Virus record (IMG/VR): IMGVR_UViG_3300040806_001388
Location: 1 to 24,688 of that record
From: a virus
Length of the DNA stretch: 24,688 nt
Direction: 5' to 3' (one strand)
In this document: positions 5,106-10,114 of the stretch, piece by piece
Layout: the number at the start of each line of letters is the position of its first letter
Numbering within the stretch: the first letter of the stretch is position 1
Made by a program: the position numbers and the translations under genes
The notes under the pieces: generated by a model
What the model was told of the DNA's origin: nothing
Databases searched by the model: none
What the model saw: the letters and a program-made list of their open reading frames with translations, nothing else

Positions 5106-5201
5106 CTAGAGAATCGCGCAGAGTTGGAAGAGAACTCCGAACGCGAGGAAGATACCGACGATCTGAATGATGTGGAGCAGGTTCACTAGTCTAACTTTCA
5201 T
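5106..5201 (-). CDS. Single-span membrane peptide, 31 aa
   Basis: MKVRLVNLLHIIQIVGIFLA continues hydrophobic to the end (FGVLFQLCAIL), giving one transmembrane helix with a short basic N-terminus. Although tiny, it has its own promoter placed exactly as for its neighbours (TATAAT, six bases, ATG) and is the first gene after a boundary element. Other cassettes also carry very short hydrophobic peptides. Confidence 0.65.
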   Translation of the reverse strand: MKVRLVNLLHIIQIVGIFLAFGVLFQLCAIL

Positions 5202-5207
5202 GCCCCC

Positions 5208-5235
5208 ATTATACCACACTTTGGCGAGAATGCAA
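5208..5235 (-). promoter_or_regulatory. Leaderless promoter of the 31-aa membrane peptide
   Basis: TTGCAT, 16-base spacer TCTCGCCAAAGTGTGG, TATAAT, six bases (GGGGGC) to the ATG at 5201. Confidence 0.75.
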
Positions 5236-5239
5236 GGGG

Positions 5240-5349
5240 AAAAGAAGAAAAAGATTTTGCTTGACAGGTCATAAACCCTTGTCAAATAAGGACTTAGCGC
5301 GGAGCCGCCGCCCGCTCCGCTTATAAAGCCCTGTAGAACAAGGACTTAG
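5240..5349 (-). terminator. Cassette-boundary element (tandem hairpins)
   Basis: Same architecture as at 4001-4110. A TAAGTCCTTG arm, the GCGGAGC/GCTCCGC hairpin, the TAAGTCCTT/AAGGGTTTA hairpin (loop ATTTGAC) and an alternative TTGACAAGG/CCTGTCAA stem are followed by CTTTTTCTTCTTTTCCCC and then the next promoter. Confidence 0.65.
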
Positions 5350-5392
5350 GAAGAAAAGTTTTTTGAAGAAAATAGAAGCTGGAGCCAAGTTC

Positions 5393-5530
5393 CCCAGCAT
5401 ATAACTATTATTGCACTCTCGACTTGGCACCCGTATGCATCCGAACGCGAGAGGTGGGGAGCGACCCCGTGCTAACCCTCCCATAAGGGAGGCGCTTTGA
5501 GCTTAATAACCTATTTATACTCGCTCAAAC
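5393..5530 (-). other. Highly structured unrecognised stretch at a cassette end
   Basis: Several perfect hairpins follow each other on the minus strand: CTCG/CGAG (5520-5533), CCTCCC-TTAT-GGGAGG, GGGG-TCGCT-CCCC, CTCTCG/CGAGAG around a 27-base loop, and GCTGGGG/CTCCAGC around a seven-base loop. No cloverleaf or known RNA family fits, and the one long frame through it has no ribosome-binding site or promoter. It occupies the cassette-end position taken by the tmRNA-like RNA elsewhere, so it may be another small RNA. Confidence 0.4.
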
Positions 5531-5537
5531 GAGTTGA

Positions 5538-5762
5538 CTACGCTTGCGTCATATATCGGTGATTCACACCGTTACCGCTAGTCCATTGCCGCGAGTTGCG
5601 ATAATGACGGTTCCACGCTTTCTTAGTAGCGTTGAGCGTACCTTGGTAGGTATAGCTTTGAGTTCGCAGATCGAAGATACGATAAGTGATGTTCCCATCA
5701 AGTTCGATGCGGGTCATGACTGCGTTCTGGTTCGAGCGGACAATGTTAGTGAAAATGTTCAT
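5538..5762 (-). CDS. Small hypothetical protein, 74 aa
   Basis: Begins MNIFTNIVRSNQNAVMTRIE and is basic and Asn/Tyr/Arg-rich (KKAWNRHYRNSRQW), with a strand-like centre (NITYRIFDLRTQSYTYQG). Unlike most of the array it has a Shine-Dalgarno (AAAGGA, 10 bases before ATG) and no adjacent -10 box, so it is probably read from the upstream gene's transcript. It is the last protein gene of its cassette. Confidence 0.65.
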   Translation of the reverse strand: MNIFTNIVRSNQNAVMTRIELDGNITYRIFDLRTQSYTYQGTLNATKKAWNRHYRNSRQWTSGNGVNHRYMTQA

Positions 5763-5858
5763 GTGTTTAGTTTCCTTTTGAGGGTGTAGTTAGTTAGTGT
5801 TTGGGCATCACACCCAATCGTAGGTTTCGAGGGATAACCTATAACCCTTTCTCTTATA

Positions 5859-6212
5859 CTAGGCTTTCGCTTCGATAGCCTTGTTCAGTTTGGTTTCGAT
5901 ATCCTCTTTGATAGCGTTCTGCTCATCGAGAATGTATTGAGCGTTACGCTCTTCTTGGTCGATCTTTTCGATCCAAGCGTAGTGCTTGGCACGACGAGCT
6001 TCAGCAGACTGAGGACCGCTTCCGAGAATCTTCTTGGCAGCGATAATGCTCTTCTTGATCTCACCCAGCTCTTCGACGAGCGGGGCAAGTTCGGGATCGT
6101 TTGCCGCATCGGCTTTCAGTTGCTTCATGCGAAGCCGTTCAAGCTTGGCTTCGTGCTCGGCAATAAGTTCAGCGGGAGTGCGTTGAGTGCGTTTCTTAGT
6201 GGTGTTTTCCAT
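5859..6212 (-). CDS. Coiled-coil hypothetical protein, 117 aa
   Basis: After a basic N-terminus (MENTTKKRTQRTPAELIAEH), residues about 15-65 and 75-117 form two long charged helices with heptad-like Leu/Ile spacing, consistent with a coiled coil. No enzymatic motif is present. A leaderless promoter fixes the ATG at 6212. About 95 bases separate it from the next gene, more than elsewhere in the array. Confidence 0.7.
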   Translation of the reverse strand: MENTTKKRTQRTPAELIAEHEAKLERLRMKQLKADAANDPELAPLVEELGEIKKSIIAAKKILGSGPQSAEARRAKHYAWIEKIDQEERNAQYILDEQNAIKEDIETKLNKAIEAKA

Positions 6213-6219
6213 GTGTGTT

Positions 6220-6248
6220 ATTATACCTTAGAGGGTAGCGTTTGTCAA
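6220..6248 (-). promoter_or_regulatory. Leaderless promoter of the coiled-coil gene
   Basis: Consensus TTGACA, 17-base spacer, consensus TATAAT, seven bases to the ATG at 6212. It is one of the two best sigma70 matches in the array. Confidence 0.8.
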
Positions 6249-6267
6249 TAGGAAAGTGGAGAAATTT

Positions 6268-6483
6268 CTAGAAGTATCCTTCGTCGTAGAGTTCAGCGAA
6301 CATGGGGTCATCATCGGCCCATGCATCGCAGCAGTCGGTGAACGCTTCAACGGGCGAGAAGCCGTTAGCGAACAGGTCGTGAATCATCGTCAGATCAGGC
6401 ATATCTTCGTGCCCGAAGCCGAACGTGGCAAGGCAAAGGGAATCGAGTTGGTTGTACCAGTCTTCGTAGGTCATCTTGTTCAT
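6268..6483 (-). CDS. Small acidic phage protein, 71 aa
   Basis: MNKMTYEDWYNQLDSLCLAT begins an acidic, helix-rich protein with a FANGFSPVEAFTDCCDAW block and a DDDPMF turn. The pattern looks like a conserved small phage protein, but I cannot attach a family name. A leaderless promoter sets the start, and its -35 box lies within the 3' end of the preceding gene. Confidence 0.7.
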   Translation of the reverse strand: MNKMTYEDWYNQLDSLCLATFGFGHEDMPDLTMIHDLFANGFSPVEAFTDCCDAWADDDPMFAELYDEGYF

Positions 6484-6489
6484 GCGTGT

Positions 6490-6518
6490 ATTATACCCTA
6501 TTGGTTAGAGGTTGTCAA
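6490..6518 (-). promoter_or_regulatory. Leaderless promoter of the 71-aa gene
   Basis: TTGACA, 17-base spacer, TATAAT, six bases to ATG. The -35 overlaps the last codons of the upstream gene. Confidence 0.8.
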
Positions 6519-6687
6519 GCGTCTTTTGGAGATTTTGCTTCATCTTTCGACGAACATACCTGCGGTCAAGGGGCTTCGCCTTGCTCGGCTTCACGCGCCA
6601 CAGGTTACAGCACTTACATCCGAATCCGCCGATGCCGTGGCGAGCGCGGAGAGCGCGGTCTGTGTTCGTGTCGTTCATCGTCTTCAT
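6505..6687 (-). CDS. Small basic protein with a CxxCC-like motif, 60 aa
   Basis: MKTMNDTNTDRALRARHGIG is followed by GFGCKCCNLW and a strongly basic tail (KPSKAKPLDRRYVRRKMKQN). Three closely spaced Cys and many Arg/Lys suggest metal or nucleic-acid binding. It is first in its cassette, with a leaderless promoter after a boundary element. Confidence 0.65.
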   Translation of the reverse strand: MKTMNDTNTDRALRARHGIGGFGCKCCNLWRVKPSKAKPLDRRYVRRKMKQNLQKTLDNL

Positions 6688-6693
6688 GCCCCC

Positions 6694-6721
6694 ATTATAC
6701 CCTATTATCGGCAGAAAGCAA
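6694..6721 (-). promoter_or_regulatory. Leaderless promoter of the 60-aa gene
   Basis: TTGCTT, 16-base spacer, TATAAT, six bases (GGGGGC) to ATG. Confidence 0.75.
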
Positions 6722-6740
6722 GGAGCAACTGAAGGAAATA

Positions 6741-6820
6741 AAATCTTTTTTTCTTCTTGACAGGTCGTAAGTGCTTGTCAAATAAGGACTTAGCGCGGAG
6801 CCGCCGCCCGCTCCGCTTAT
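6741..6820 (-). terminator. Cassette-boundary element (tandem hairpins)
   Basis: The GC hairpin is followed by TAAGTCCTT/AAGCACTTA (one C-C mismatch) and a perfect TTGACA/TGTCAA inverted repeat. Here the tract beyond is A-rich on the minus strand, so simple intrinsic termination is less convincing than at the other copies. Confidence 0.55.
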
Positions 6821-6847
6821 AGAAGCAAGAACTTTCTTGGATTTATT

Positions 6848-6898
6848 TTAGAGTTCGTAGAGTACGAACAGCAGGATAAGAAGACCCCAGACAGCCAT
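6848..6898 (-). CDS. Possible 16-aa hydrophobic peptide
   Basis: MAVWGLLILLFVLYEL starts on the stop of the preceding gene (TAATG overlap), a classic coupling signal, and is almost wholly hydrophobic. It ends its cassette just before a boundary element, like the 21-aa peptide at 7529-7594. Its size limits certainty. Confidence 0.4.
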   Translation of the reverse strand: MAVWGLLILLFVLYEL

Positions 6899-7161
6899 TA
6901 CTCGTTCCTAGTGTGATGATCCCGCAGGAATCCATACTCTTGGTTCGACCGCTGGAGTCGAGCAAGATAATCATCGTAGTTCTCACGAACCTTGATGATA
7001 GCGTCCGTGTGAGACGGAGCAGAGACTCGGATGAGGTTTCCCTTGTTTCCAAGGTGAAGATTGAACCACTTGGTAACTCCATCATCACGAAGGTTAGCGG
7101 AGAGGAAGAGAGCGTCGATGGTCGTGCCATCGGTAAGATCGAGGTTGTTCATCTTGTTCAT
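6898..7161 (-). CDS. Small hypothetical protein, 87 aa
   Basis: MNKMNNLDLTDGTTIDALFL begins a mixed strand/helix protein (VTKWFNLHLGNKGNLIRVSA, then a charged helix). The pattern suggests a small alpha/beta fold like others in the array. The start is fixed by a leaderless promoter. Family not recognised. Confidence 0.7.
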   Translation of the reverse strand: MNKMNNLDLTDGTTIDALFLSANLRDDGVTKWFNLHLGNKGNLIRVSAPSHTDAIIKVRENYDDYLARLQRSNQEYGFLRDHHTRNE

Positions 7162-7167
7162 GCGTGT

Positions 7168-7196
7168 ATTATACCAGAGTTAGGGGAGAAGGTCAA
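7168..7196 (-). promoter_or_regulatory. Leaderless promoter of the 87-aa gene
   Basis: TTGACC, 17-base spacer, TATAAT, six bases to ATG. It overlaps the end of the upstream gene. Confidence 0.8.
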
Positions 7197-7374
7197 GGGT
7201 TTTGTAGGTATTTTTCTTTTCGATGTGAACTTCTTTGTGCTCGAACCCGAGATCCTCTACCAGATGATAGAGACGCTTTCCCGCGCTCTCTTCGTCAAGG
7301 TGGACCGTATCAACGTACTGCTGAGAGTTGAGCGTCATGAGGACCAACCAAACCGAGTTCTGTTCTTTCTTCAT
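7180..7374 (-). CDS. Small protein, 64 aa, paralogue of the gene at 8121-8315
   Basis: MKKEQNSVWLVLMTLNSQQY then a charged helix and LVEDLGFEHKEVHIE. It aligns along its whole length with the 64-aa protein at 8121-8315: a hydrophobic strand, a D-[ST]-[IV]-H segment, ES, a basic helix, LV-[ED]-D-x-GF, then EV-x-IE. Both are first genes of their cassettes. The fold is probably strand-helix-strand; function unknown. Confidence 0.7.
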   Translation of the reverse strand: MKKEQNSVWLVLMTLNSQQYVDTVHLDEESAGKRLYHLVEDLGFEHKEVHIEKKNTYKTLDLLP

Positions 7375-7380
7375 GCGTGT

Positions 7381-7408
7381 ATTATACCACACTCTGGCGA
7401 GAATGCAA
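7381..7408 (-). promoter_or_regulatory. Leaderless promoter of the 64-aa gene at 7374
   Basis: TTGCAT, 16-base spacer TCTCGCCAGAGTGTGG, TATAAT, six bases to ATG. It is almost identical to the promoter at 5208-5235. Confidence 0.8.
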
Positions 7409-7414
7409 GGGGAA

Positions 7415-7497
7415 AACAAAAAAAAGAATTTGCTTGACACGACCTAAGTGTCTGTCAAATAAGGACTTAGCGCGGAGCCGCCGCCCGCTCCGCTTAT
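7415..7497 (-). terminator. Cassette-boundary element (tandem hairpins)
   Basis: The GC hairpin is followed by a perfect TTGACA/TGTCAA inverted repeat and CTTTTTTTTGTTTTCCCC on the minus strand, then the next promoter. Confidence 0.65.
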
Positions 7498-7528
7498 CGG
7501 AGCAAGGGAATTCCGAGAAAACTTTGCC

Positions 7529-7594
7529 CTACCCTACTAGCGCATAGAGCACAAGCCCCAGCACTAGTAGAGCGAGAACGCGCTTATGAATCAT
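7529..7594 (-). CDS. Small membrane peptide, 21 aa
   Basis: MIHKRVLALLVLGLVLYALV has a basic N-terminus and a single hydrophobic span. Its ATG overlaps the preceding stop as ATGA, indicating translational coupling. It is the last gene of its cassette. Confidence 0.5.
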   Translation of the reverse strand: MIHKRVLALLVLGLVLYALVG

Positions 7595-7896
7595 GCGCCT
7601 GCCTCGAAGTGATTAGGAGTTCCGCTTTGGTTTTTGATTGACCAAGCATCATAAAGACTAATAGCTCCAGCTCGAACGGCAGGACGCTCATTACTTGCCA
7701 CGAATTCGAATTGACGACGCAAGAGTTTTGCTTCATCTTCCGTGAGGGCAATGTCTACCTCATCCTTATCGCTATTCTTCCTGTAAATGCTGACCAGGAC
7801 TGAGAAGATAGGCGTAGCATCTTCATAACACTCTGCGAGCATCATTCCAATCGTAGCCTCAAGCTTTTCCATTTTCATGTTTTGGTAACGAATCAT
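7591..7896 (-). CDS. Hypothetical protein, 101 aa
   Basis: Mostly helical, with the segments EATIGMMLAECYEDATPIFS and ALTEDEAKLLRRQFEFVASN. It starts one base past the preceding stop with a good GGAG (seven-base spacer) and no promoter of its own, so it is expressed with the 63-aa gene. Family not recognised. Confidence 0.7.
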   Translation of the reverse strand: MIRYQNMKMEKLEATIGMMLAECYEDATPIFSVLVSIYRKNSDKDEVDIALTEDEAKLLRRQFEFVASNERPAVRAGAISLYDAWSIKNQSGTPNHFEAGA

Positions 7897-7897
7897 T

Positions 7898-8089
7898 CTA
7901 GTTCTCCATTTGGTGGTAGTAGAGAGAAGGGCTTTCCTCGAACTGTTCGATAACTTGATCGAAGGGCTTATCGAGGTAGATGGACTTGATCACGTTGTCT
8001 CCATCGAAGAGACTCACCATAGTCGAGTCGCCAGCAGAGGTAAAGAGTAGCGCGGAGTACTTGTCCATGATGTAGCGTTTGATCTTCAT
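7898..8089 (-). CDS. Small hypothetical protein, 63 aa
   Basis: MKIKRYIMDKYSALLFTSAG starts at a leaderless promoter. The pattern is strands (ALLFTSAGDSTMVSLFDG) followed by an acidic helix. The stop precedes the next gene by one base, giving a two-gene operon. Confidence 0.7.
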   Translation of the reverse strand: MKIKRYIMDKYSALLFTSAGDSTMVSLFDGDNVIKSIYLDKPFDQVIEQFEESPSLYYHQMEN

Positions 8090-8095
8090 GTGTGT

Positions 8096-8124
8096 ATTAT
8101 ACCTTAGAGAGAGGAGAAGGTCAA
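8096..8124 (-). promoter_or_regulatory. Leaderless promoter of the 63-aa gene
   Basis: TTGACC, 17-base spacer with CTCTCTCTAAGG, TATAAT, six bases to ATG. Confidence 0.8.
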
Positions 8125-8315
8125 GAAGAAAGTTGAGAAAGAGAGCAGATAGGACGAGGTTCGATCTCGACCTCACCTTCTGGGAATCCACAATCGTCTA
8201 CGAGGTACTTCTTCCGCCTTTCGGATGACTCCCTCGAATCATGGATGGAGTCGAGGCACTCATAGTTATCAGCGGCGAGGAGGACGACGTACAAGGTGAG
8301 AGGGGTGTCTTTCAT
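8121..8315 (-). CDS. Small protein, 64 aa, paralogue of the gene at 7180-7374
   Basis: MKDTPLTLYVVLLAADNYEC then a charged helix and LVDDCGFPEGEVEIE. It aligns without gaps with the 64-aa protein at 7180-7374. Both are first in their cassettes with closely related promoters, so gene and promoter may have duplicated together. Confidence 0.7.
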   Translation of the reverse strand: MKDTPLTLYVVLLAADNYECLDSIHDSRESSERRKKYLVDDCGFPEGEVEIEPRPICSLSQLSS

Positions 8316-8321
8316 GCCCCT

Positions 8322-8349
8322 ATTATAACACACTCTCGAAGGATTGCAA
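8322..8349 (-). promoter_or_regulatory. Leaderless promoter of the 64-aa gene at 8315
   Basis: TTGCAA, 16-base spacer TCCTTCGAGAGTGTGT, TATAAT, six bases to ATG. Confidence 0.75.
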
Positions 8350-8352
8350 GAG

Positions 8353-8452
8353 GAAAAAAGAAAAAGATGTGAACGTAAGTGCTTGCTAGATAAGGACTTA
8401 GCGCGTAGCCGCCGCCCGCTCCGCTTATAAAGCCCTGTAGAACAAGGACTTA
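8353..8452 (-). terminator. Cassette-boundary element (tandem hairpins)
   Basis: It has the TAAGTCCTTG arm, a GC hairpin with one changed base (GCTACGC) that weakens one pair, TAAGTCCTT/AAGCACTTA, then CTTTTTCTTTTTTCC on the minus strand. The TTGACA/TGTCAA part is lost. Confidence 0.6.
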
Positions 8453-8468
8453 TAAGCGAAAAGATTTT

Positions 8469-8762
8469 CTAGTTTGTGCTTGCTTCCCTAGGGAGATTCC
8501 AAGGGTAGAGCGTCAGGTATAGATCAGAAATAGTTTCGAATTGGCTACCGTAAAAGTAGCCCAATTCAGAGACGAGACCGTGAACCATTCCAAACATCTC
8601 GATCTCGCCATCGGGACGCTCTTCGATCTCGTAGATCTCCCAAGCCCATCCTGACGTACTGTGGAAGACTTCCCCAAGGGGTTTCTTCGGCTTTTCGCCA
8701 TCAGTCGAGCCGATAGGCGTCTTCGCCATCTGGGCGAGTTCTTTCAGTTCGTTCATTTCCAT
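8469..8762 (-). CDS. Small acidic hypothetical protein, 97 aa
   Basis: MEMNELKELAQMAKTPIGST leads into a strand-rich middle (GWAWEIYEIEERPDGEIEMF) and ends with an aromatic segment. It starts two bases after the preceding stop with AAGGAG seven bases before ATG and no own promoter. Family not recognised. Confidence 0.7.
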   Translation of the reverse strand: MEMNELKELAQMAKTPIGSTDGEKPKKPLGEVFHSTSGWAWEIYEIEERPDGEIEMFGMVHGLVSELGYFYGSQFETISDLYLTLYPWNLPREASTN

Positions 8763-8764
8763 AA

Positions 8765-8968
8765 CTACTCTCCTTGAGTGTTAGCGTAGAAGAATTTGGC
8801 AATGTCGTCATCCGTGAGTCCATCGCCCATGTGATCGTACATATCCTGCTCACAAGCGAGGCAGTATGCCCCAGGCTCGTAGTGGGAGGTCGTGCAAGCC
8901 TTGCAAGCCTTTTCGGCAACGGATTCGAAGAGGTCGTTCATCATTTCGAGGTATTCGATTTTCTTCAT
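8765..8968 (-). CDS. Small zinc-ribbon-like protein, 67 aa
   Basis: MKKIEYLEMMNDLFESVAEK is followed by CKACTTSHYEPGAYCLAC, two CxxC pairs ten residues apart, the spacing of a small zinc ribbon. An acidic helix follows (GDGLTDDDIAKFF). The start is set by a leaderless promoter; a longer frame from 9127 would run through that promoter. A DNA- or RNA-binding or adaptor role is possible. Confidence 0.7.
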   Translation of the reverse strand: MKKIEYLEMMNDLFESVAEKACKACTTSHYEPGAYCLACEQDMYDHMGDGLTDDDIAKFFYANTQGE

Positions 8969-8974
8969 GCGTGT

Positions 8975-9003
8975 ATTATACCCTAGAGAGAGGTTCGGGT
9001 CAA
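8975..9003 (-). promoter_or_regulatory. Leaderless promoter of the zinc-ribbon-like gene
   Basis: TTGACC, 17-base spacer with CTCTCTCTAGGG, TATAAT, six bases to ATG. Confidence 0.8.
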
Positions 9004-9203
9004 GAGAATTCGGGAAGAAGTTCTTCGATGTAGATGGAGAGAGGACCATCAGGGTCTTCGACTGAGAGAAGGTCGGTGAGGTCCTCTTTGATGTCGAGGG
9101 CCTCTTGCTTGGTCGCGCACCTGGCATAGGGCCAGGAGACGAGCTTGTCGTCGTTGTGAATGCGGACTTGCCAATAATGGGTAGTGATCGGGGTCAACTT
9201 CAT
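9000..9203 (-). CDS. Small hypothetical protein, 67 aa
   Basis: MKLTPITTHYWQVRIHNDDK then a helix (TKQEALDIKEDLTDLLSV) and a final strand (LSIYIEELLPEFS), similar in layout to the 64-aa paralogue pair though sequence similarity is weak. It is first in its cassette with a leaderless promoter. Confidence 0.65.
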   Translation of the reverse strand: MKLTPITTHYWQVRIHNDDKLVSWPYARCATKQEALDIKEDLTDLLSVEDPDGPLSIYIEELLPEFS

Positions 9204-9209
9204 GCGTGT

Positions 9210-9237
9210 ATTATACCATGTCCTGGTGAGAAAGCAA
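9210..9237 (-). promoter_or_regulatory. Leaderless promoter of the 67-aa gene at 9203
   Basis: TTGCTT, 16-base spacer TCTCACCAGGACATGG, TATAAT, six bases to ATG. Confidence 0.75.
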
Positions 9238-9240
9238 GGG

Positions 9241-9350
9241 GAAAAAAGAAAAAAGATTTTGCTTGACGAGTCGTAAGTGCTTGCTACATAAGGACTTAGC
9301 GCGGAGCCGCCGCCCGCTCCGCTTATAAAGCCCTGTAGAACAAGGACTTA
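9241..9350 (-). terminator. Cassette-boundary element (tandem hairpins)
   Basis: Full-length copy with the TAAGTCCTTG arm, GCGGAGC/GCTCCGC, TAAGTCCTT/AAGCACTTA and CTTTTTTCTTTTTTCCCC on the minus strand. Confidence 0.65.
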
Positions 9351-9359
9351 GAGCGTCAA

Positions 9360-9641
9360 TTATTTTTCGTATTGAACACGGTATTCGTCAGCACGATACC
9401 AACGGTCGCCACAGCACTCACAGTCCAGACCGCTCTCGATGCCTTGGAAGTAGATGCCAGCGTATTTCTGGACAAGCTCGTCAGCCTCATCGGTAGACTC
9501 AGCCATGACCCAAACATCGACCTGCTGGTCTTGCCAATCGTAGGCAGCGAACACACCACCGAGGTCAGCGGGACCAGTCCACTCGGGGTAGTCATAGCTA
9601 CCGCCGCTGCTGTTCTGAGTGTAGTAGAACTTCTTTTTCAT
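9360..9641 (-). CDS. Conserved phage protein with a CECCGDRWY motif, 93 aa
   Basis: MKKKFYYTQNSSGGSYDYPE, a WVMAESTDEADELVQKYAGI helix, then YFQGIESGLDCECCGDRWY. The combination of a Tyr-rich start, 'ADEA' helix, GIYF and D-C-x-C-C-G-D-R-W matches an uncharacterised small protein family I associate with many large phages. The Cys triplet could bind metal. The start is set by a leaderless promoter. Confidence 0.7.
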   Translation of the reverse strand: MKKKFYYTQNSSGGSYDYPEWTGPADLGGVFAAYDWQDQQVDVWVMAESTDEADELVQKYAGIYFQGIESGLDCECCGDRWYRADEYRVQYEK

Positions 9642-9647
9642 GCGTGT

Positions 9648-9676
9648 ATTATATCAGGCGACCTTGGTGCGGACAA
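9648..9676 (-). promoter_or_regulatory. Leaderless promoter of the 93-aa gene
   Basis: TTGTCC, 17-base spacer, TATAAT, six bases to ATG. The upstream gene's stop abuts the -10 box, so the -35 lies inside that gene. Confidence 0.7.
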
Positions 9677-9833
9677 GGTTTTTATTGGATTTTTTGTACT
9701 CTCGAACGAGTCGAGTGATGTACTTACCAACGCCCTTGTGGGTCTTGGTGCTACCGTCCTCGAAGGTGACGGTGAGGGAGTAGTAAGCCCCGAAGCCGAG
9801 GAGACGTTGTTCGTGGAGGTGGGTAACTTTCAT
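9654..9833 (-). CDS. Small basic hypothetical protein, 59 aa
   Basis: MKVTHLHEQRLLGFGAYYSL, strands (LTVTFEDGSTKTHKGVG) and a basic C-terminal helix (KYITRLVREYKKSNKNLVRT). It is the first gene of the whole minus-strand array, with a leaderless promoter. Basic charge suggests nucleic-acid contact, but this is a guess. Confidence 0.65.
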   Translation of the reverse strand: MKVTHLHEQRLLGFGAYYSLTVTFEDGSTKTHKGVGKYITRLVREYKKSNKNLVRTKVA

Positions 9834-9839
9834 GCGTGT

Positions 9840-9867
9840 ATTATACCATGCCGAGACGAGAATGCAA
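9840..9867 (-). promoter_or_regulatory. Leaderless promoter of the 59-aa gene
   Basis: TTGCAT, 16-base spacer TCTCGTCTCGGCATGG, TATAAT, six bases to ATG. Confidence 0.75.
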
Positions 9868-9878
9868 GTGGAAAATTG

Positions 9879-9927
9879 AGAAGAATTTCCTCGTTGACGT
9901 AAGTGCGCGTGTACCAAGGACTTACGA
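9879..9927 (-). terminator. Reduced cassette-boundary hairpin
   Basis: On the minus strand CGTAAGT pairs with ACTTACG (7 bp) around a 16-base loop. This is the TAAGT/ACTTA hairpin without the GC hairpin or a long T-tract. It marks the upstream limit of the minus-strand array. Confidence 0.45.
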
Positions 9928-9933
9928 GAATTC

Positions 9934-10114
9934 ACCGGAAAATATTGCGTCGATGGTCCCATATGCGGGACAGCCAGCAGCCATAGATACAAGGGACTCC
10001 TATTACTTTAAGTCCAAAAAATAAAAAAAATTATAAAATAAATTTAGGGACTCCTAGAACTTTATTTAGAACTTACTCTGAAAAAACTTCTATATAGATT
10101 GGGAGATATTTATT
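9934..10114. other. Divergent intergenic region
   Basis: It separates the minus-strand array from the plus-strand structural genes. It contains an 18-bp imperfect direct repeat, GGGACTCCTATTACTTTA (9993-10010) and GGGACTCCTAGAACTTTA (10047-10064, 16 of 18 identical). The AT-rich TTATAAAATAAATTTA between them faintly resembles a T4 late promoter. A plus-strand promoter is expected but not clearly identified. Confidence 0.45.

Noticed and set aside
5269-5484. 71-aa minus-strand open frame
   Set aside because: It runs through a boundary element and hairpins, with no ribosome-binding site or -10 box, and odd Arg/Pro/Ser composition.
6256-7437. Long plus-strand frames across the minus-strand array
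   Set aside because: They are antisense to promoter-anchored minus-strand genes, read promoter and hairpin sequence as protein, and have no ribosome-binding sites.
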